Below, piece after piece: positions 53,853 to 62,287 of a stretch of DNA of 64,000 bases. This DNA is from Paenibacillus_T sp033239625 (lineage in GTDB: Bacteria; Bacillota; Bacilli; Paenibacillales; Paenibacillaceae): contig NZ_BTCK01000005.1 in assembly GCF_033239625.1 (NCBI RefSeq), forward strand, positions 124,001 through 188,000. Direction: 5' to 3'. Numbering within the stretch: position 1 is the stretch's first letter; each line of letters begins with the position of its first letter. The notes under the pieces were generated by a model. It did no database searches. It was not told where the DNA came from and saw nothing but the letters and a program-made list of their open reading frames with translations. A program made the position numbers and the translations under genes.

Positions 53853-54752
53853 ATGACTCACTCATCGAATTCCACAGCCTCACGGCAACGCCGTCGCCGC
53901 GCCGCTGGCCCAGCTAATCCGCGTACGCAAGCGATATGGGCGATTGCCCAGCTGCTCGTTGGCGCTTTTATTATCGCAGCAAGCTTTAACTTGTTTCTTG
54001 TACCGAACGGCATCGCTTCCGGCGGAGTCTCGGGCTTATCGATCATCGTCAAGCAGGTGTTAGGCATCCAGCCTGCATATACGCAATGGATCATTAATAT
54101 CCCGCTGTTCTTTGCTGGACTATGGCTGCTGGGCAAACGATTCGCGCTCAAGTCGCTGCTAGGGTCTTTCACGCTGCCGTTGTTCGTGCTGCTGACCGCG
54201 CACTGGCCGCCGCCTACCGATAATCCGCTGCTTGCTGCCGTTTATGGAGGTGTAGGTGTTGGCATCGGATTGGGTCTGGTTTTCCGAGGACGCGGCTCTA
54301 CGGGCGGTACTGACCTGGCGGCTCAAATCCTTCATAAGTATACGGGTCTGTCACTCGGCATAACTGTCGTCTGCTTCGATGGTCTCGTCATTGCGCTAGC
54401 GGGGATTCTTATTTCTCCGGAAAATGCTCTCTACGCGCTCATCGCCCTGTTCGTCACGAGCAAAACGATCGATCTGCTTCAGACCGGACTTGCGCTCTCC
54501 AAAGTCGCCTTCATTATAAGCGATCGAACGGAGGAGCTTGCCGACGCTGTGCTCACGCAGCTTGACCGAGGATTGACCGAGCTTGATGCGCATGGCGGTT
54601 ACACCGGGCAGCGCAGGGTAGTGCTGATGGTGGTCGTCAGCCAGAACGAAGTTCCGAAGCTCAAAGCGATCATTCGCTCTGTTGATCCGGGTGCATTTGT
54701 TATCATCAGTCAGACCGCGGAGGTCATTGGCCAAGGGTTCAAAATCGAGTGA
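53853..54752 (+). CDS. YitT family membrane protein (DUF161/DUF2179)
   Basis: The 299-residue product has a basic N-terminus (SRQRRRRA), five or six membrane segments (residues ~25-190) with the family motifs FLVPNGIASGGVSGLSII and RGRGSTGGTDLAA, and a C-terminal cytosolic DUF2179 domain (~215-299; TEELADAVLTQLDRGLTEL ... VISQTAEVIGQGF). The function of YitT proteins is not firmly known. TTAGGAGG precedes ATG 53853. Monocistronic. Confidence 0.92.
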   Translation: MTHSSNSTASRQRRRRAAGPANPRTQAIWAIAQLLVGAFIIAASFNLFLVPNGIASGGVSGLSIIVKQVLGIQPAYTQWIINIPLFFAGLWLLGKRFALKSLLGSFTLPLFVLLTAHWPPPTDNPLLAAVYGGVGVGIGLGLVFRGRGSTGGTDLAAQILHKYTGLSLGITVVCFDGLVIALAGILISPENALYALIALFVTSKTIDLLQTGLALSKVAFIISDRTEELADAVLTQLDRGLTELDAHGGYTGQRRVVLMVVVSQNEVPKLKAIIRSVDPGAFVIISQTAEVIGQGFKIE

Positions 54753-54799
54753 ATGCATCGTGCATAACGCCTTGCTCGACAAACTATGACAAAGCGCAT

Positions 54800-54826
54800 A
54801 GCGGCGCGGAAAAAGCCGCTTTTTTG
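54800..54826 (+). terminator. Rho-independent terminator after the YitT-family gene
   Basis: AGCGGC and GCCGCT form the stem; six T follow. Confidence 0.88.
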
Positions 54827-54887
54827 TCGTTGTATTTATATTAGTCTGGTTGTATAATAATACGAAGTTAGTCACGGAAACGTTCAT

Positions 54888-54915
54888 TTTACTTTAGCTC
54901 GGAATCATGTACAAT
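54888..54915 (+). promoter_or_regulatory. Possible sigma-A promoter of the arg operon
   Basis: TTTACT, 16 nt, TACAAT preceded by TG. It is ~170 nt before argC. Confidence 0.45.
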
Positions 54916-54942
54916 GGGTTATTAGGGAAATAAGTCCAAGCA

Positions 54943-54990
54943 AGGTGAACCCGCTGTCGCCTTCCTAAAAACGGCGCAGTGCGGTTCATT
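54943..54990 (+). promoter_or_regulatory. Leader hairpin before argC
   Basis: TGAACCCGC and GCGGTTCA, plus an inner CGCC/GGCG, form a long stem-loop in the predicted leader. No T run follows, so it is not a plain terminator. AT-rich, partly palindromic sequence at 55013-55050 (AGAATGCAAAATTATAAATT and on) could be an ArgR/AhrC ARG box. Confidence 0.4.
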
Positions 54991-55082
54991 CCGGCGAAGT
55001 ATAAGACGATTTATAGAATGCAAAATTATAAATTCTTATATTTCATAAATTTGGCTTCAATAACGATGGGAGAGACGTTGTT

Positions 55083-56135
55083 ATGAGCAATCATACATTG
55101 AATGCAGCCATCATTGGCTCCACTGGCTACGGCGGCGTAGAATTGATCCGTTTGCTGGCTAGTCACCCGTACGTCAACGTGACGTCGGTTGTATCATCCT
55201 CGAGCGAAGGCACGCCTATCGCTGATGGGTTTCCGCACTTAGTCGAAATCCGCACCGACCTGCTTGATGGCGTTGATGCGAAGGCGATTCGCGCGAAAGC
55301 GGATGTCGTATTTTTAGCAACGCCAGCAGGTATTGCAACGAAGCTGACGCCTGAATTGCTGGAAGCGGGTTTGAAGGTTATTGATATTTCCGGCGACCAT
55401 CGTTTGAAATCGCCTGCTCTGTATGAGCAGTGGTATAAGAAGACCCCGGCAGAGGAAGCTTATCTCGCGCAAGCGGTATATGGACTTGCAGAGGTGTACG
55501 GCGACCGCGTTCAAGGCGTAGACCTGATCTCGAACCCAGGCTGCTTCCCGACGGCAACGCTGCTCGGCCTTGTTCCGGCAGTGGCTGCAGGTTGGATTGA
55601 TCCGGCAACCATCATTATTGATGCCAAATCCGGCGTATCCGGCGCAGGCCGCGGCGCTAGCCTTGGCACGCATTATTCCGAACTGAACGAGAACTTCAGC
55701 GCGTACAAAATAAACAAGCACCAGCACATCCCAGAGATCGAGCAAGTGCTGACCGATATCGCAGGCAAACCTGTTGTAACGACGTTCACGACACATCTCG
55801 TGCCGATGACACGCGGTATCATGTCCACCATGTATGCGTCCGTCATTGGCGATCGCAGTGACGACGACTTCGTTCAGCTGTACCGCCAATACTACGAGGG
55901 CCGCAAATTCGTCCGCGTACGCGACACGGGCAAATGGCCGAAGACGAAGGAAGTATGGGGCTCCAACTACTGCGACATCGGCTTCAGCGTCGATTCCCGC
56001 ACAGGCCGAGTAACCGTCGTTTCGGTCATCGACAACCTCGTCAAAGGCGCAGCAGGTCAAGCGATCCAAAACCTCAACCTATCCATGGGCTGGGACGAAA
56101 CGCTGGGCCTCAACTTTGTACCGGTTTATCCTTAA
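55083..56135 (+). CDS. argC: N-acetyl-gamma-glutamyl-phosphate reductase
   Basis: Third step of arginine synthesis, NADPH-dependent reduction of acetylglutamyl phosphate. The 350-residue product has the Rossmann start AAIIGSTGYGGVELIRLL (~residues 8-25), the catalytic Cys in SNPGCFPTATLLGL (~155) and the HQHIPEI and HLVPMTRGI motifs. GGGAGAG lies upstream of ATG 55083. It is the first gene of the arg cluster, followed by an unusual 424-nt gap before argJ. Confidence 0.97.
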   Translation: MSNHTLNAAIIGSTGYGGVELIRLLASHPYVNVTSVVSSSSEGTPIADGFPHLVEIRTDLLDGVDAKAIRAKADVVFLATPAGIATKLTPELLEAGLKVIDISGDHRLKSPALYEQWYKKTPAEEAYLAQAVYGLAEVYGDRVQGVDLISNPGCFPTATLLGLVPAVAAGWIDPATIIIDAKSGVSGAGRGASLGTHYSELNENFSAYKINKHQHIPEIEQVLTDIAGKPVVTTFTTHLVPMTRGIMSTMYASVIGDRSDDDFVQLYRQYYEGRKFVRVRDTGKWPKTKEVWGSNYCDIGFSVDSRTGRVTVVSVIDNLVKGAAGQAIQNLNLSMGWDETLGLNFVPVYP

Positions 56136-56324
56136 GTAACACAATCTGTTCGCTGCCAGTTGTATGGGTTAAACCACAATTTGCTGCAAACGGCTAACTA
56201 ACTAATCTTTTAAAAGCTTGCGAAGCCCGCTCGTAGAGCCAGGCGGAGCACCTTACCTATAAAACTTAGGATGTTAGAAGTGCCGCGTACCAGCACGGAG
56301 CGAAGCGGGCGAATATGTTCTGTA

Positions 56325-56388
56325 GAAGCGTCAGCGTTCGCCTTTGTTACTCGGATTGTTACCTTTTCTGAATTCATAAGATCAGAAC
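56325..56388 (+). repeat. Intergenic repeat, copy 2 (GAAGCGTCAGCG family)
   Basis: GAAGCGTCAGCGTTCGCCTT and AGATCAGAAC match copy 1 at 44808. It sits in the 56136-56559 gap between argC and argJ, which otherwise holds no gene or clear terminator. Confidence 0.5.
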
Positions 56389-56559
56389 AATCCGAGAACA
56401 ACAGCGATCGAAAGAATGTATCGCACGCGGAGCGGTGTCTGCATATAGCACTGTTCTTAGCGCTGATTGCTTTTGAACTTGCACCAAGCACACTTTTTCA
56501 TCAAAATGTACCACCAACCCAGGCACTTATCACATCCACTAAGGAGACATGATTGAACG

Positions 56560-57792
56560 ATGGCAAGCAACAACCTATTCGACATCGTGGCTGACGGCAG
56601 CATCACGACGCCCCGCGGCTTCCAAGCTGGCGGCTTGCACTGCGGATTGAAGAAAACAACGCGCCACGACCTGGGCGCGATTATTTGTGAAGTGCCGGCA
56701 TCGGCAGCTGGCGTGTATACGACAAACGTATTCCAAGCTGCGCCGATTCTTGTAACGAAACAAAGCATCGGCGAAGAGGGCCTTCTGCGCGGCGTAATCG
56801 TCAACAGCGGCAACGCGAATGCTTGCACGGGCAAGCAAGGCGAAGCTGATGCATTCGAGATGCGCGCTAAGTTCGCGGAAGCGATTGGCGTACCGGCTGC
56901 CCACATCGCGGTTGCATCAACTGGCGTAATCGGCGAGAACCTGAAGATGGACCGCGTTCGTGACGGTATTGCGAAACTCCCGGCCAAGTTGGCATCGGAT
57001 GCGCAAGGTTCGGCGGATTTCAACCAAGCCATTCTGACGACGGACCTCGTGGAGAAAACAGCTTGCGTACGCCTTGAGCTGGATGGTCAGGTTGTACATA
57101 TTGCAGGCGCAGCGAAGGGCTCCGGCATGATCCACCCGAACATGGCGACCATGCTCGGCTTCGTTACGACAGACGCGGCAATCGGCAGCGCGGAGCTGAC
57201 GCAGCTGCTTCGTCAAGCGACGGACCTGTCGTTCAACATGATCACGGTTGACGGCGATACGAGTACGAACGATATGCTCGTTGCCATGGCAAGCGGCTTG
57301 GCAGGCAACACGACGTTGACGCCGGCGCATCCAGGTTGGGATGCATTCGCTGAAGGCCTCCGCCATGTATGCGAAGTGCTTGCGAAAGCAATTGCCCGCG
57401 ACGGCGAAGGCGCGACGAAGCTCGTTGAAGTGCAAGTGCGCGGCGCAGTAAGCGACGAATCGGCACAAGCAATCGCGAAGACGGTAATCGGCTCCTCGCT
57501 CGTGAAGTCCGCCGTATTCGGCGCAGATGCGAACTGGGGACGTATTATTGCTGCTGTAGGACGCGCAGGACAGCCTGTCAACCCTGAGACGGTCGACATT
57601 CGCCTCGGCGATATCGTAACGCTGGAGCAGTCCCGTCCAATCGGTTTCGATGAGGATGCGGCGCTCGAGTACTTGAAAGGTGACACGGTAGTCATTCATG
57701 TCGACCTTCACAACGGCGAAGGCTCGGCAAAAGCATGGGGCTGCGATCTGACGTATGACTACGTCCGCATCAACGCGGCGTACCGGACGTAA
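56560..57792 (+). CDS. argJ: Bifunctional ornithine acetyltransferase / N-acetylglutamate synthase
   Basis: ArgJ recycles the acetyl group from N-acetylornithine to glutamate and can also make acetylglutamate from acetyl-CoA. The 410-residue proenzyme self-cleaves: KGSGMIHPNMATMLGF places the cut between Ala196 and Thr197, and Thr197 becomes the nucleophile. GNANACTG (~85) and DGDTSTNDM (~225) are family motifs, and the C-terminal CDLTYDYVRINAAYRT is typical. No separate argA or argE is seen here, which agrees with a cyclic pathway. AAGGAG lies 13 nt upstream. Confidence 0.97.
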   Translation: MASNNLFDIVADGSITTPRGFQAGGLHCGLKKTTRHDLGAIICEVPASAAGVYTTNVFQAAPILVTKQSIGEEGLLRGVIVNSGNANACTGKQGEADAFEMRAKFAEAIGVPAAHIAVASTGVIGENLKMDRVRDGIAKLPAKLASDAQGSADFNQAILTTDLVEKTACVRLELDGQVVHIAGAAKGSGMIHPNMATMLGFVTTDAAIGSAELTQLLRQATDLSFNMITVDGDTSTNDMLVAMASGLAGNTTLTPAHPGWDAFAEGLRHVCEVLAKAIARDGEGATKLVEVQVRGAVSDESAQAIAKTVIGSSLVKSAVFGADANWGRIIAAVGRAGQPVNPETVDIRLGDIVTLEQSRPIGFDEDAALEYLKGDTVVIHVDLHNGEGSAKAWGCDLTYDYVRINAAYRT

Positions 57793-57819
57793 GCGAAGGC
57801 GATGGAGGAACGGACAGCG

Positions 57820-58605
57820 ATGGAACAACGTTTTGTTATGAAATGCGGCGGCAGCACGCTCGCTGCGCTGCCGAATGCATTTTTCGCAGAGCTCAAGGAG
57901 CTTCAACAATCGGGCGTTCGTCCGGTTATCGTGCACGGCGGCGGCCCTGCGATTAGTGATACACTCGGCAAGCTCGGCATCGAGACCGAGTTTGTGAACG
58001 GCTTGCGCAAGACGAATGATGACGTGCTTGATGTCGTCGAGATGGTGCTTGCAGGCAAGATCAATAAGGAGATCGTTCGCAAAATCCAGCAGAACGGCGC
58101 GAAGGCGCTTGGGCTGTCCGGTGTGGACGGCAAGCTGATCCAAGCGAAGCCGGTTGCGAATTCGGACGAGATCGGATTCGTCGGCGACGTCACGGACGTG
58201 AACGCCGCTGTCATTGAAGGCGTTATGGGCATGGGTTACATTCCGGTCATCGCGCCAATCGGCATCGACGATGCCGCGCAGCGATACAACATTAACGCCG
58301 ATACGGCGGCTGGCGCAGTTGCATCCCACCTCGGTGTTGAGCGGATGATTGTTGTAACGGATGTTCCGGGCATTTTGAAGACGGTGAATGGGGAGAAGCA
58401 GGTGCTTCCGACTGTCACGGTTGAAGAGATCGAAGCAATGATCGCTTCGGGCGAAATTTATGGCGGAATGATTCCGAAAGTGCGCGCAGCGATTCAATGC
58501 ATCCAAGGACGTGTCAGCGAGGTTGTCATCGTCAAAGGCGACGAGCCGGGCGTTCTCACGCGCGCAGTGCTTGAAGGCGGCGTTGGCACAAGAATCGTGC
58601 GATAG
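57820..58605 (+). CDS. argB: Acetylglutamate kinase
   Basis: ArgB phosphorylates N-acetylglutamate, the controlled step in many bacteria. The 261-residue product has FVMKCGGSTL (phosphate-binding Lys and Gly loop) at the N-terminus, VIVHGGGPAIS (~45), GLSGVDGKLI (~105) and the C-terminal GGMIPKVRAAIQ. The N-terminal helix typical of arginine-inhibited hexameric forms is absent. ATG 57820 is chosen with GGAGG ~11 nt upstream; ATG 57802 is an alternative adding six residues. The 27-nt gap to argJ indicates one operon. Confidence 0.96.
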   Translation: MEQRFVMKCGGSTLAALPNAFFAELKELQQSGVRPVIVHGGGPAISDTLGKLGIETEFVNGLRKTNDDVLDVVEMVLAGKINKEIVRKIQQNGAKALGLSGVDGKLIQAKPVANSDEIGFVGDVTDVNAAVIEGVMGMGYIPVIAPIGIDDAAQRYNINADTAAGAVASHLGVERMIVVTDVPGILKTVNGEKQVLPTVTVEEIEAMIASGEIYGGMIPKVRAAIQCIQGRVSEVVIVKGDEPGVLTRAVLEGGVGTRIVR

Positions 58606-58640
58606 ATAGAGGTCGTCAAAATAGGAAAGGGGTAATTGAA

Positions 58641-59864
58641 ATGAGCGAAGCAGTGAAACCAACTGCAGCAGGGGCAGCGACGAACGGACAGCCTGGCGCA
58701 GGCGAAGCGCTGTTCCCGACGTATGCCAGATATCCAATTTCGCTTGTGAAAGGCGAAGGCAGCTGGCTGTGGGATGATAAAGGAACCAAATATCTCGACT
58801 TCGTCAGCGGCATTGCCGTGACGAATTTGGGCCACGCGCCGAAGCGTGTGAAGGAAGCAGTCAAGAAGCAGCTCGACGAGCTGTGGCATGTTTCCAACCT
58901 GTATCACATTCCGAACCAGGAAGCTGCGGCGGCACTCCTTACAGCGAACAGCGCAGCTGATGCTGTATTCTTCTGCAACTCCGGTGCAGAAGCGAACGAA
59001 GCCGCGATCAAGCTGGCTCGCCGTTATCAGCAGAAGGTGCTGGGCAACGGAAAATATGAAATCGTAACATTCGAGCAGTCGTTCCACGGACGGACGCTTG
59101 CGACGCTGACGGCTACAGGCCAAGAGAAGGTCAAAGAAGGTTTTGCGCCTTTGCCGGAAGGCTTCAACTACATTCCGCTGCATGATCTCGCAGCTCTGGA
59201 AGCGGCAGTTACGGATAAGACGGCTGCCGTCATGCTCGAGCTCGTCCAAGCAGAGGGCGGCGTATTCCCGGTTGACCCAGCTTACCTGCATCGTCTGGTG
59301 AAGCTGTGCCGCGAGCGCGGCGCACTGCTCATCATCGATGAGGTGCAGACGGGTATGGGCCGTACGGGCAAACTGTTTGCTCATGAGCACTACGGTATTG
59401 AACCGGACATTTTCACAATGGCCAAAGGTCTCGGAAGCGGCTTCCCGGTTGGCGCAATGGGCGCAAAGGAAGAGCTTCGTGCAGCATTCGGCCCTGGCAG
59501 CCACGGCTCGACATTCGGCGGTACGCCGATTGCGACGGCAGCGGTTAAAGCAACGCTCGAGACCATTCTCGAGGAGCACCTCCCAGAGCGCGCGGCTAAG
59601 CAAGGCGAGTACCTGATGAGCCAGCTTCGTGCGAAGACGGCGCACAGCTCGTTCGTTAAGGATGTACGCGGTCTCGGTCTGCTCATCGGTATTGAATGCG
59701 CGGAGCCGGTTGCTCCGGTTATTACGGAAGCGCAAGCGAAAGGTCTGCTCGTACTGTCGGCAGGACCTAACGTGCTTCGTTTGCTGCCGAATCTGCTCGT
59801 CTCGAAGGAAGAGATCGACCAAGCGGTTACGATTTTGGCGCAGCTGCTGAACGCTAAGGGCTAA
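58641..59864 (+). CDS. argD: Acetylornithine aminotransferase
   Basis: This PLP enzyme makes N-acetylornithine from the semialdehyde with glutamate. The 407-residue product has a class III aminotransferase fold. NSGAEANEAAIKLAR (~115) binds the cofactor phosphate, IIDEVQTGMGRTG (~235) holds the PLP-binding Asp, and the Schiff-base Lys is in FTMAKGLGSGFPVGA (~260). GAAAGGGG precedes ATG 58641. It follows argB by 35 nt. Confidence 0.97.
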   Translation: MSEAVKPTAAGAATNGQPGAGEALFPTYARYPISLVKGEGSWLWDDKGTKYLDFVSGIAVTNLGHAPKRVKEAVKKQLDELWHVSNLYHIPNQEAAAALLTANSAADAVFFCNSGAEANEAAIKLARRYQQKVLGNGKYEIVTFEQSFHGRTLATLTATGQEKVKEGFAPLPEGFNYIPLHDLAALEAAVTDKTAAVMLELVQAEGGVFPVDPAYLHRLVKLCRERGALLIIDEVQTGMGRTGKLFAHEHYGIEPDIFTMAKGLGSGFPVGAMGAKEELRAAFGPGSHGSTFGGTPIATAAVKATLETILEEHLPERAAKQGEYLMSQLRAKTAHSSFVKDVRGLGLLIGIECAEPVAPVITEAQAKGLLVLSAGPNVLRLLPNLLVSKEEIDQAVTILAQLLNAKG

Positions 59865-59918
59865 GTTAATTAACCGAGGTATAGATGAAGTTATTCTACG
59901 TTTTTAGGAGGTACATGA

Positions 59919-60875
59919 ATGCAACAGTTGAAGGAAGAACTGGCGGCGTCACTCAAAGGACGCGATTTTCTGGCGCTGGCGGATTACTCGTCGGAAGAGC
60001 TCCGTTATTTGATCGACCTTGCCATTGATATTAAGCAAAAGCAAAAGGCCGGCGAGTTGTATCAGCCGCTCAAAGGCAAAACGCTCGGCATGGTGTTCGA
60101 GAAATCATCGACGCGTACGCGCGTATCGTTTGAAGTCGGCATCTACCAGCTCGGCGGTCAAGGCTTGTTCCTTAGCCGCAACGACCTGCAGATCGGCCGC
60201 GGCGAGCCGATCTGGGATACGGGCCAAGTACTGTCCCGTTACCTCGACGGCATCATGATCCGTACGTTCGCGCACAAGATCGTTATCGACTTGGCGCGCA
60301 GCTCCACGGTGCCAGTTATTAACGGCCTGACGGACGCAGCACATCCTTGCCAAGCGCTTTGCGACTACCAGACGGTGCTGGAGCACAAAGGCCGCCTGGA
60401 AGGTCTGAAGATCGCTTACATCGGCGACGGCAACAACATGACGCACTCGCTGCTCATGGGCGCGGCGAAGCTTGGCATGAACATGTCCGTGGCTTCACCG
60501 GAAGGTTACGAGGCTGATCCGGACATCGTCGCTCAGACGAAGGCTGTTGCAGCTTCCACCGGTTCGGTAATCACGATGTGCCGCGATCCGCGTGAAGCGA
60601 TCGAGAATGCTGACGTTGTCTACACGGACGTATGGGCAAGCATGGGCTTCGAGGCGGAACAGAAAGAGCGCGAGATCGCATTCGCGAACTACCAAGTGAA
60701 CGAAGATCTGGCGAAGTACGCCAAGAAGGACTATCTGTTCATGCACTGCCTGCCGGCGCATCGCGGCGAGGAAGTCAGCGAAGGCGTTATCGACGGCAAA
60801 AATTCGATTATTTATGACCAAGCCGAGAATCGTCTGCATGCGCAGAAAGCGATTATGGCTGCCGTTATGGCATAG
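59919..60875 (+). CDS. argF: Ornithine carbamoyltransferase
   Basis: Forms citrulline from ornithine and carbamoyl phosphate. The 318-residue product carries the carbamoyl-phosphate loop KSSTRTRVSFE (~58), HPCQALCDYQT (~135; many relatives have HPTQ) and the ornithine-side loop MHCLPAHRGEEV (~270). AGGAGG precedes ATG 59919. The anabolic form is inferred from context; no arcA or arcC lies nearby. carAB is absent from this cluster, unlike B. subtilis. Confidence 0.97.
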   Translation: MQQLKEELAASLKGRDFLALADYSSEELRYLIDLAIDIKQKQKAGELYQPLKGKTLGMVFEKSSTRTRVSFEVGIYQLGGQGLFLSRNDLQIGRGEPIWDTGQVLSRYLDGIMIRTFAHKIVIDLARSSTVPVINGLTDAAHPCQALCDYQTVLEHKGRLEGLKIAYIGDGNNMTHSLLMGAAKLGMNMSVASPEGYEADPDIVAQTKAVAASTGSVITMCRDPREAIENADVVYTDVWASMGFEAEQKEREIAFANYQVNEDLAKYAKKDYLFMHCLPAHRGEEVSEGVIDGKNSIIYDQAENRLHAQKAIMAAVMA

Positions 60876-60968
60876 AGTTTCAACCTTCAATCATTCGCTG
60901 CAGGCGCCAACCGCGCCTCGCGGCATGACATTATCAATAAGATCGAATATAGAGGAGCGTAAGCAATC

Positions 60969-62204
60969 ATGGCAAAGCAAAAAATCGTACTCGCCTACTC
61001 GGGCGGTCTGGACACTTCGGTTATCCTGAAATGGTTGAAAGAAACGTATGATGCAGAAATCATCGCGTTCACGGCTGATATCGGTCAAAAGGACGAGCTC
61101 GACGGTCTCGAGGCAAAAGCACTCGCAACAGGCGCATCCAAAGTTTACATCGACGACCTGCGCGACGAGTTCGCGCAAGACTTCATCTACCCAATGTTCC
61201 AAGCTGGCGCATTGTATGAAGGTCAATATCTGCTCGGCACGTCGATCGCGCGTCCGCTCATCGCGAAGCGCATGGTTGACATCGCACGCGCAGAAGGCGC
61301 TACGGCAATCGCGCACGGCGCTACGGGCAAAGGCAACGACCAAGTCCGTTTCGAGCTGACGGCTGCTGCCCTCGCTCCTGAGATCAGCGTAATCGCACCT
61401 TGGCGCAACGAAGAATTCCGCGCGGAATTCCCAGGCCGCGCCGAGATGATCGCATATGCAGAGAAACACGGCATTCCAGTAACGGCATCCGCTGCGAAGC
61501 CTTACTCGACAGACCGCAACCTGCTGCACATCAGCTTCGAGAGCGGCATGCTCGAGGATCCTTGGTTCGATCCAAGCGCTGACTCCGTTAAAGATATGTA
61601 CGTTCTGAGCGTATCGCCTGAAGATGCGCCGGACCAATCCGAATATGTTGAACTGACGTTCGAGCAAGGCAACTGCGTAGCGATCAACGGCGAACAATTG
61701 AGTCCGCTTGGCGTTATGGAGAAGCTGAACGAGCTCGGCGGCAAGCACGGCATCGGCCGTGTCGACATGGTTGAGAACCGCTTCGTCGGCATGAAGAGCC
61801 GCGGCGTGTACGAGACGCCAGGCGGTACGATCCTGTTCACGGCTCACCGCAAAATGGAATCGCTCACGATGGACCGCGACGTTATGCACCTTCGTGACGG
61901 TCTGATCGCGAAGTATGCTACGCTCGTATACAACGGCTTCTGGTTCGCGCCTGAGCGCCTTGCTCTGCAAGCGCTCGTAGCGGAAAGCCAGAAGAACGTA
62001 ACAGGCGTTGTTCGCCTGAAGCTGTACAAAGGCAACGTAATCGGCGCTGGCGTTCAAAGCCCAGTGAGCCTGTACAACCCGGATATCGCGACGATGGAAG
62101 CGGACCCTACGCAAGCCTATGACCAAGGCGACGCTACAGGCTTCATCCGTCTGAACGCGCTTCGTCTGAAAGTATCGTCCGGCGTAGAACAGAACCGTAA
62201 ATAA
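60969..62204 (+). CDS. argG: Argininosuccinate synthase
   Basis: Joins citrulline and aspartate using ATP. The 411-residue product begins KIVLAYSGGLDTSVILKWL (the N-type ATP pyrophosphatase loop), followed by ATGKGNDQVRFE (~120) and SFESGMLEDPWFDP. GAGGAGCG lies upstream of ATG 60969. It follows argF after 93 nt and leads to argH. Confidence 0.98.
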   Translation: MAKQKIVLAYSGGLDTSVILKWLKETYDAEIIAFTADIGQKDELDGLEAKALATGASKVYIDDLRDEFAQDFIYPMFQAGALYEGQYLLGTSIARPLIAKRMVDIARAEGATAIAHGATGKGNDQVRFELTAAALAPEISVIAPWRNEEFRAEFPGRAEMIAYAEKHGIPVTASAAKPYSTDRNLLHISFESGMLEDPWFDPSADSVKDMYVLSVSPEDAPDQSEYVELTFEQGNCVAINGEQLSPLGVMEKLNELGGKHGIGRVDMVENRFVGMKSRGVYETPGGTILFTAHRKMESLTMDRDVMHLRDGLIAKYATLVYNGFWFAPERLALQALVAESQKNVTGVVRLKLYKGNVIGAGVQSPVSLYNPDIATMEADPTQAYDQGDATGFIRLNALRLKVSSGVEQNRK

Positions 62205-62287
62205 CTTTTACTTCAAAAATCAGGAATAAGGGTCTCATCAGCAGACTCTTATTTCTGTGTATTAGGACATAGAGGAGTGTTTGACTA

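Noticed and set aside
56917..58737. A 606-codon minus-strand open frame across argJ and argB
   Set aside because: It spans two well-recognised genes in antisense, has His/Arg/Cys-rich low-quality sequence and no start signal; it is a product of GC-rich third positions.
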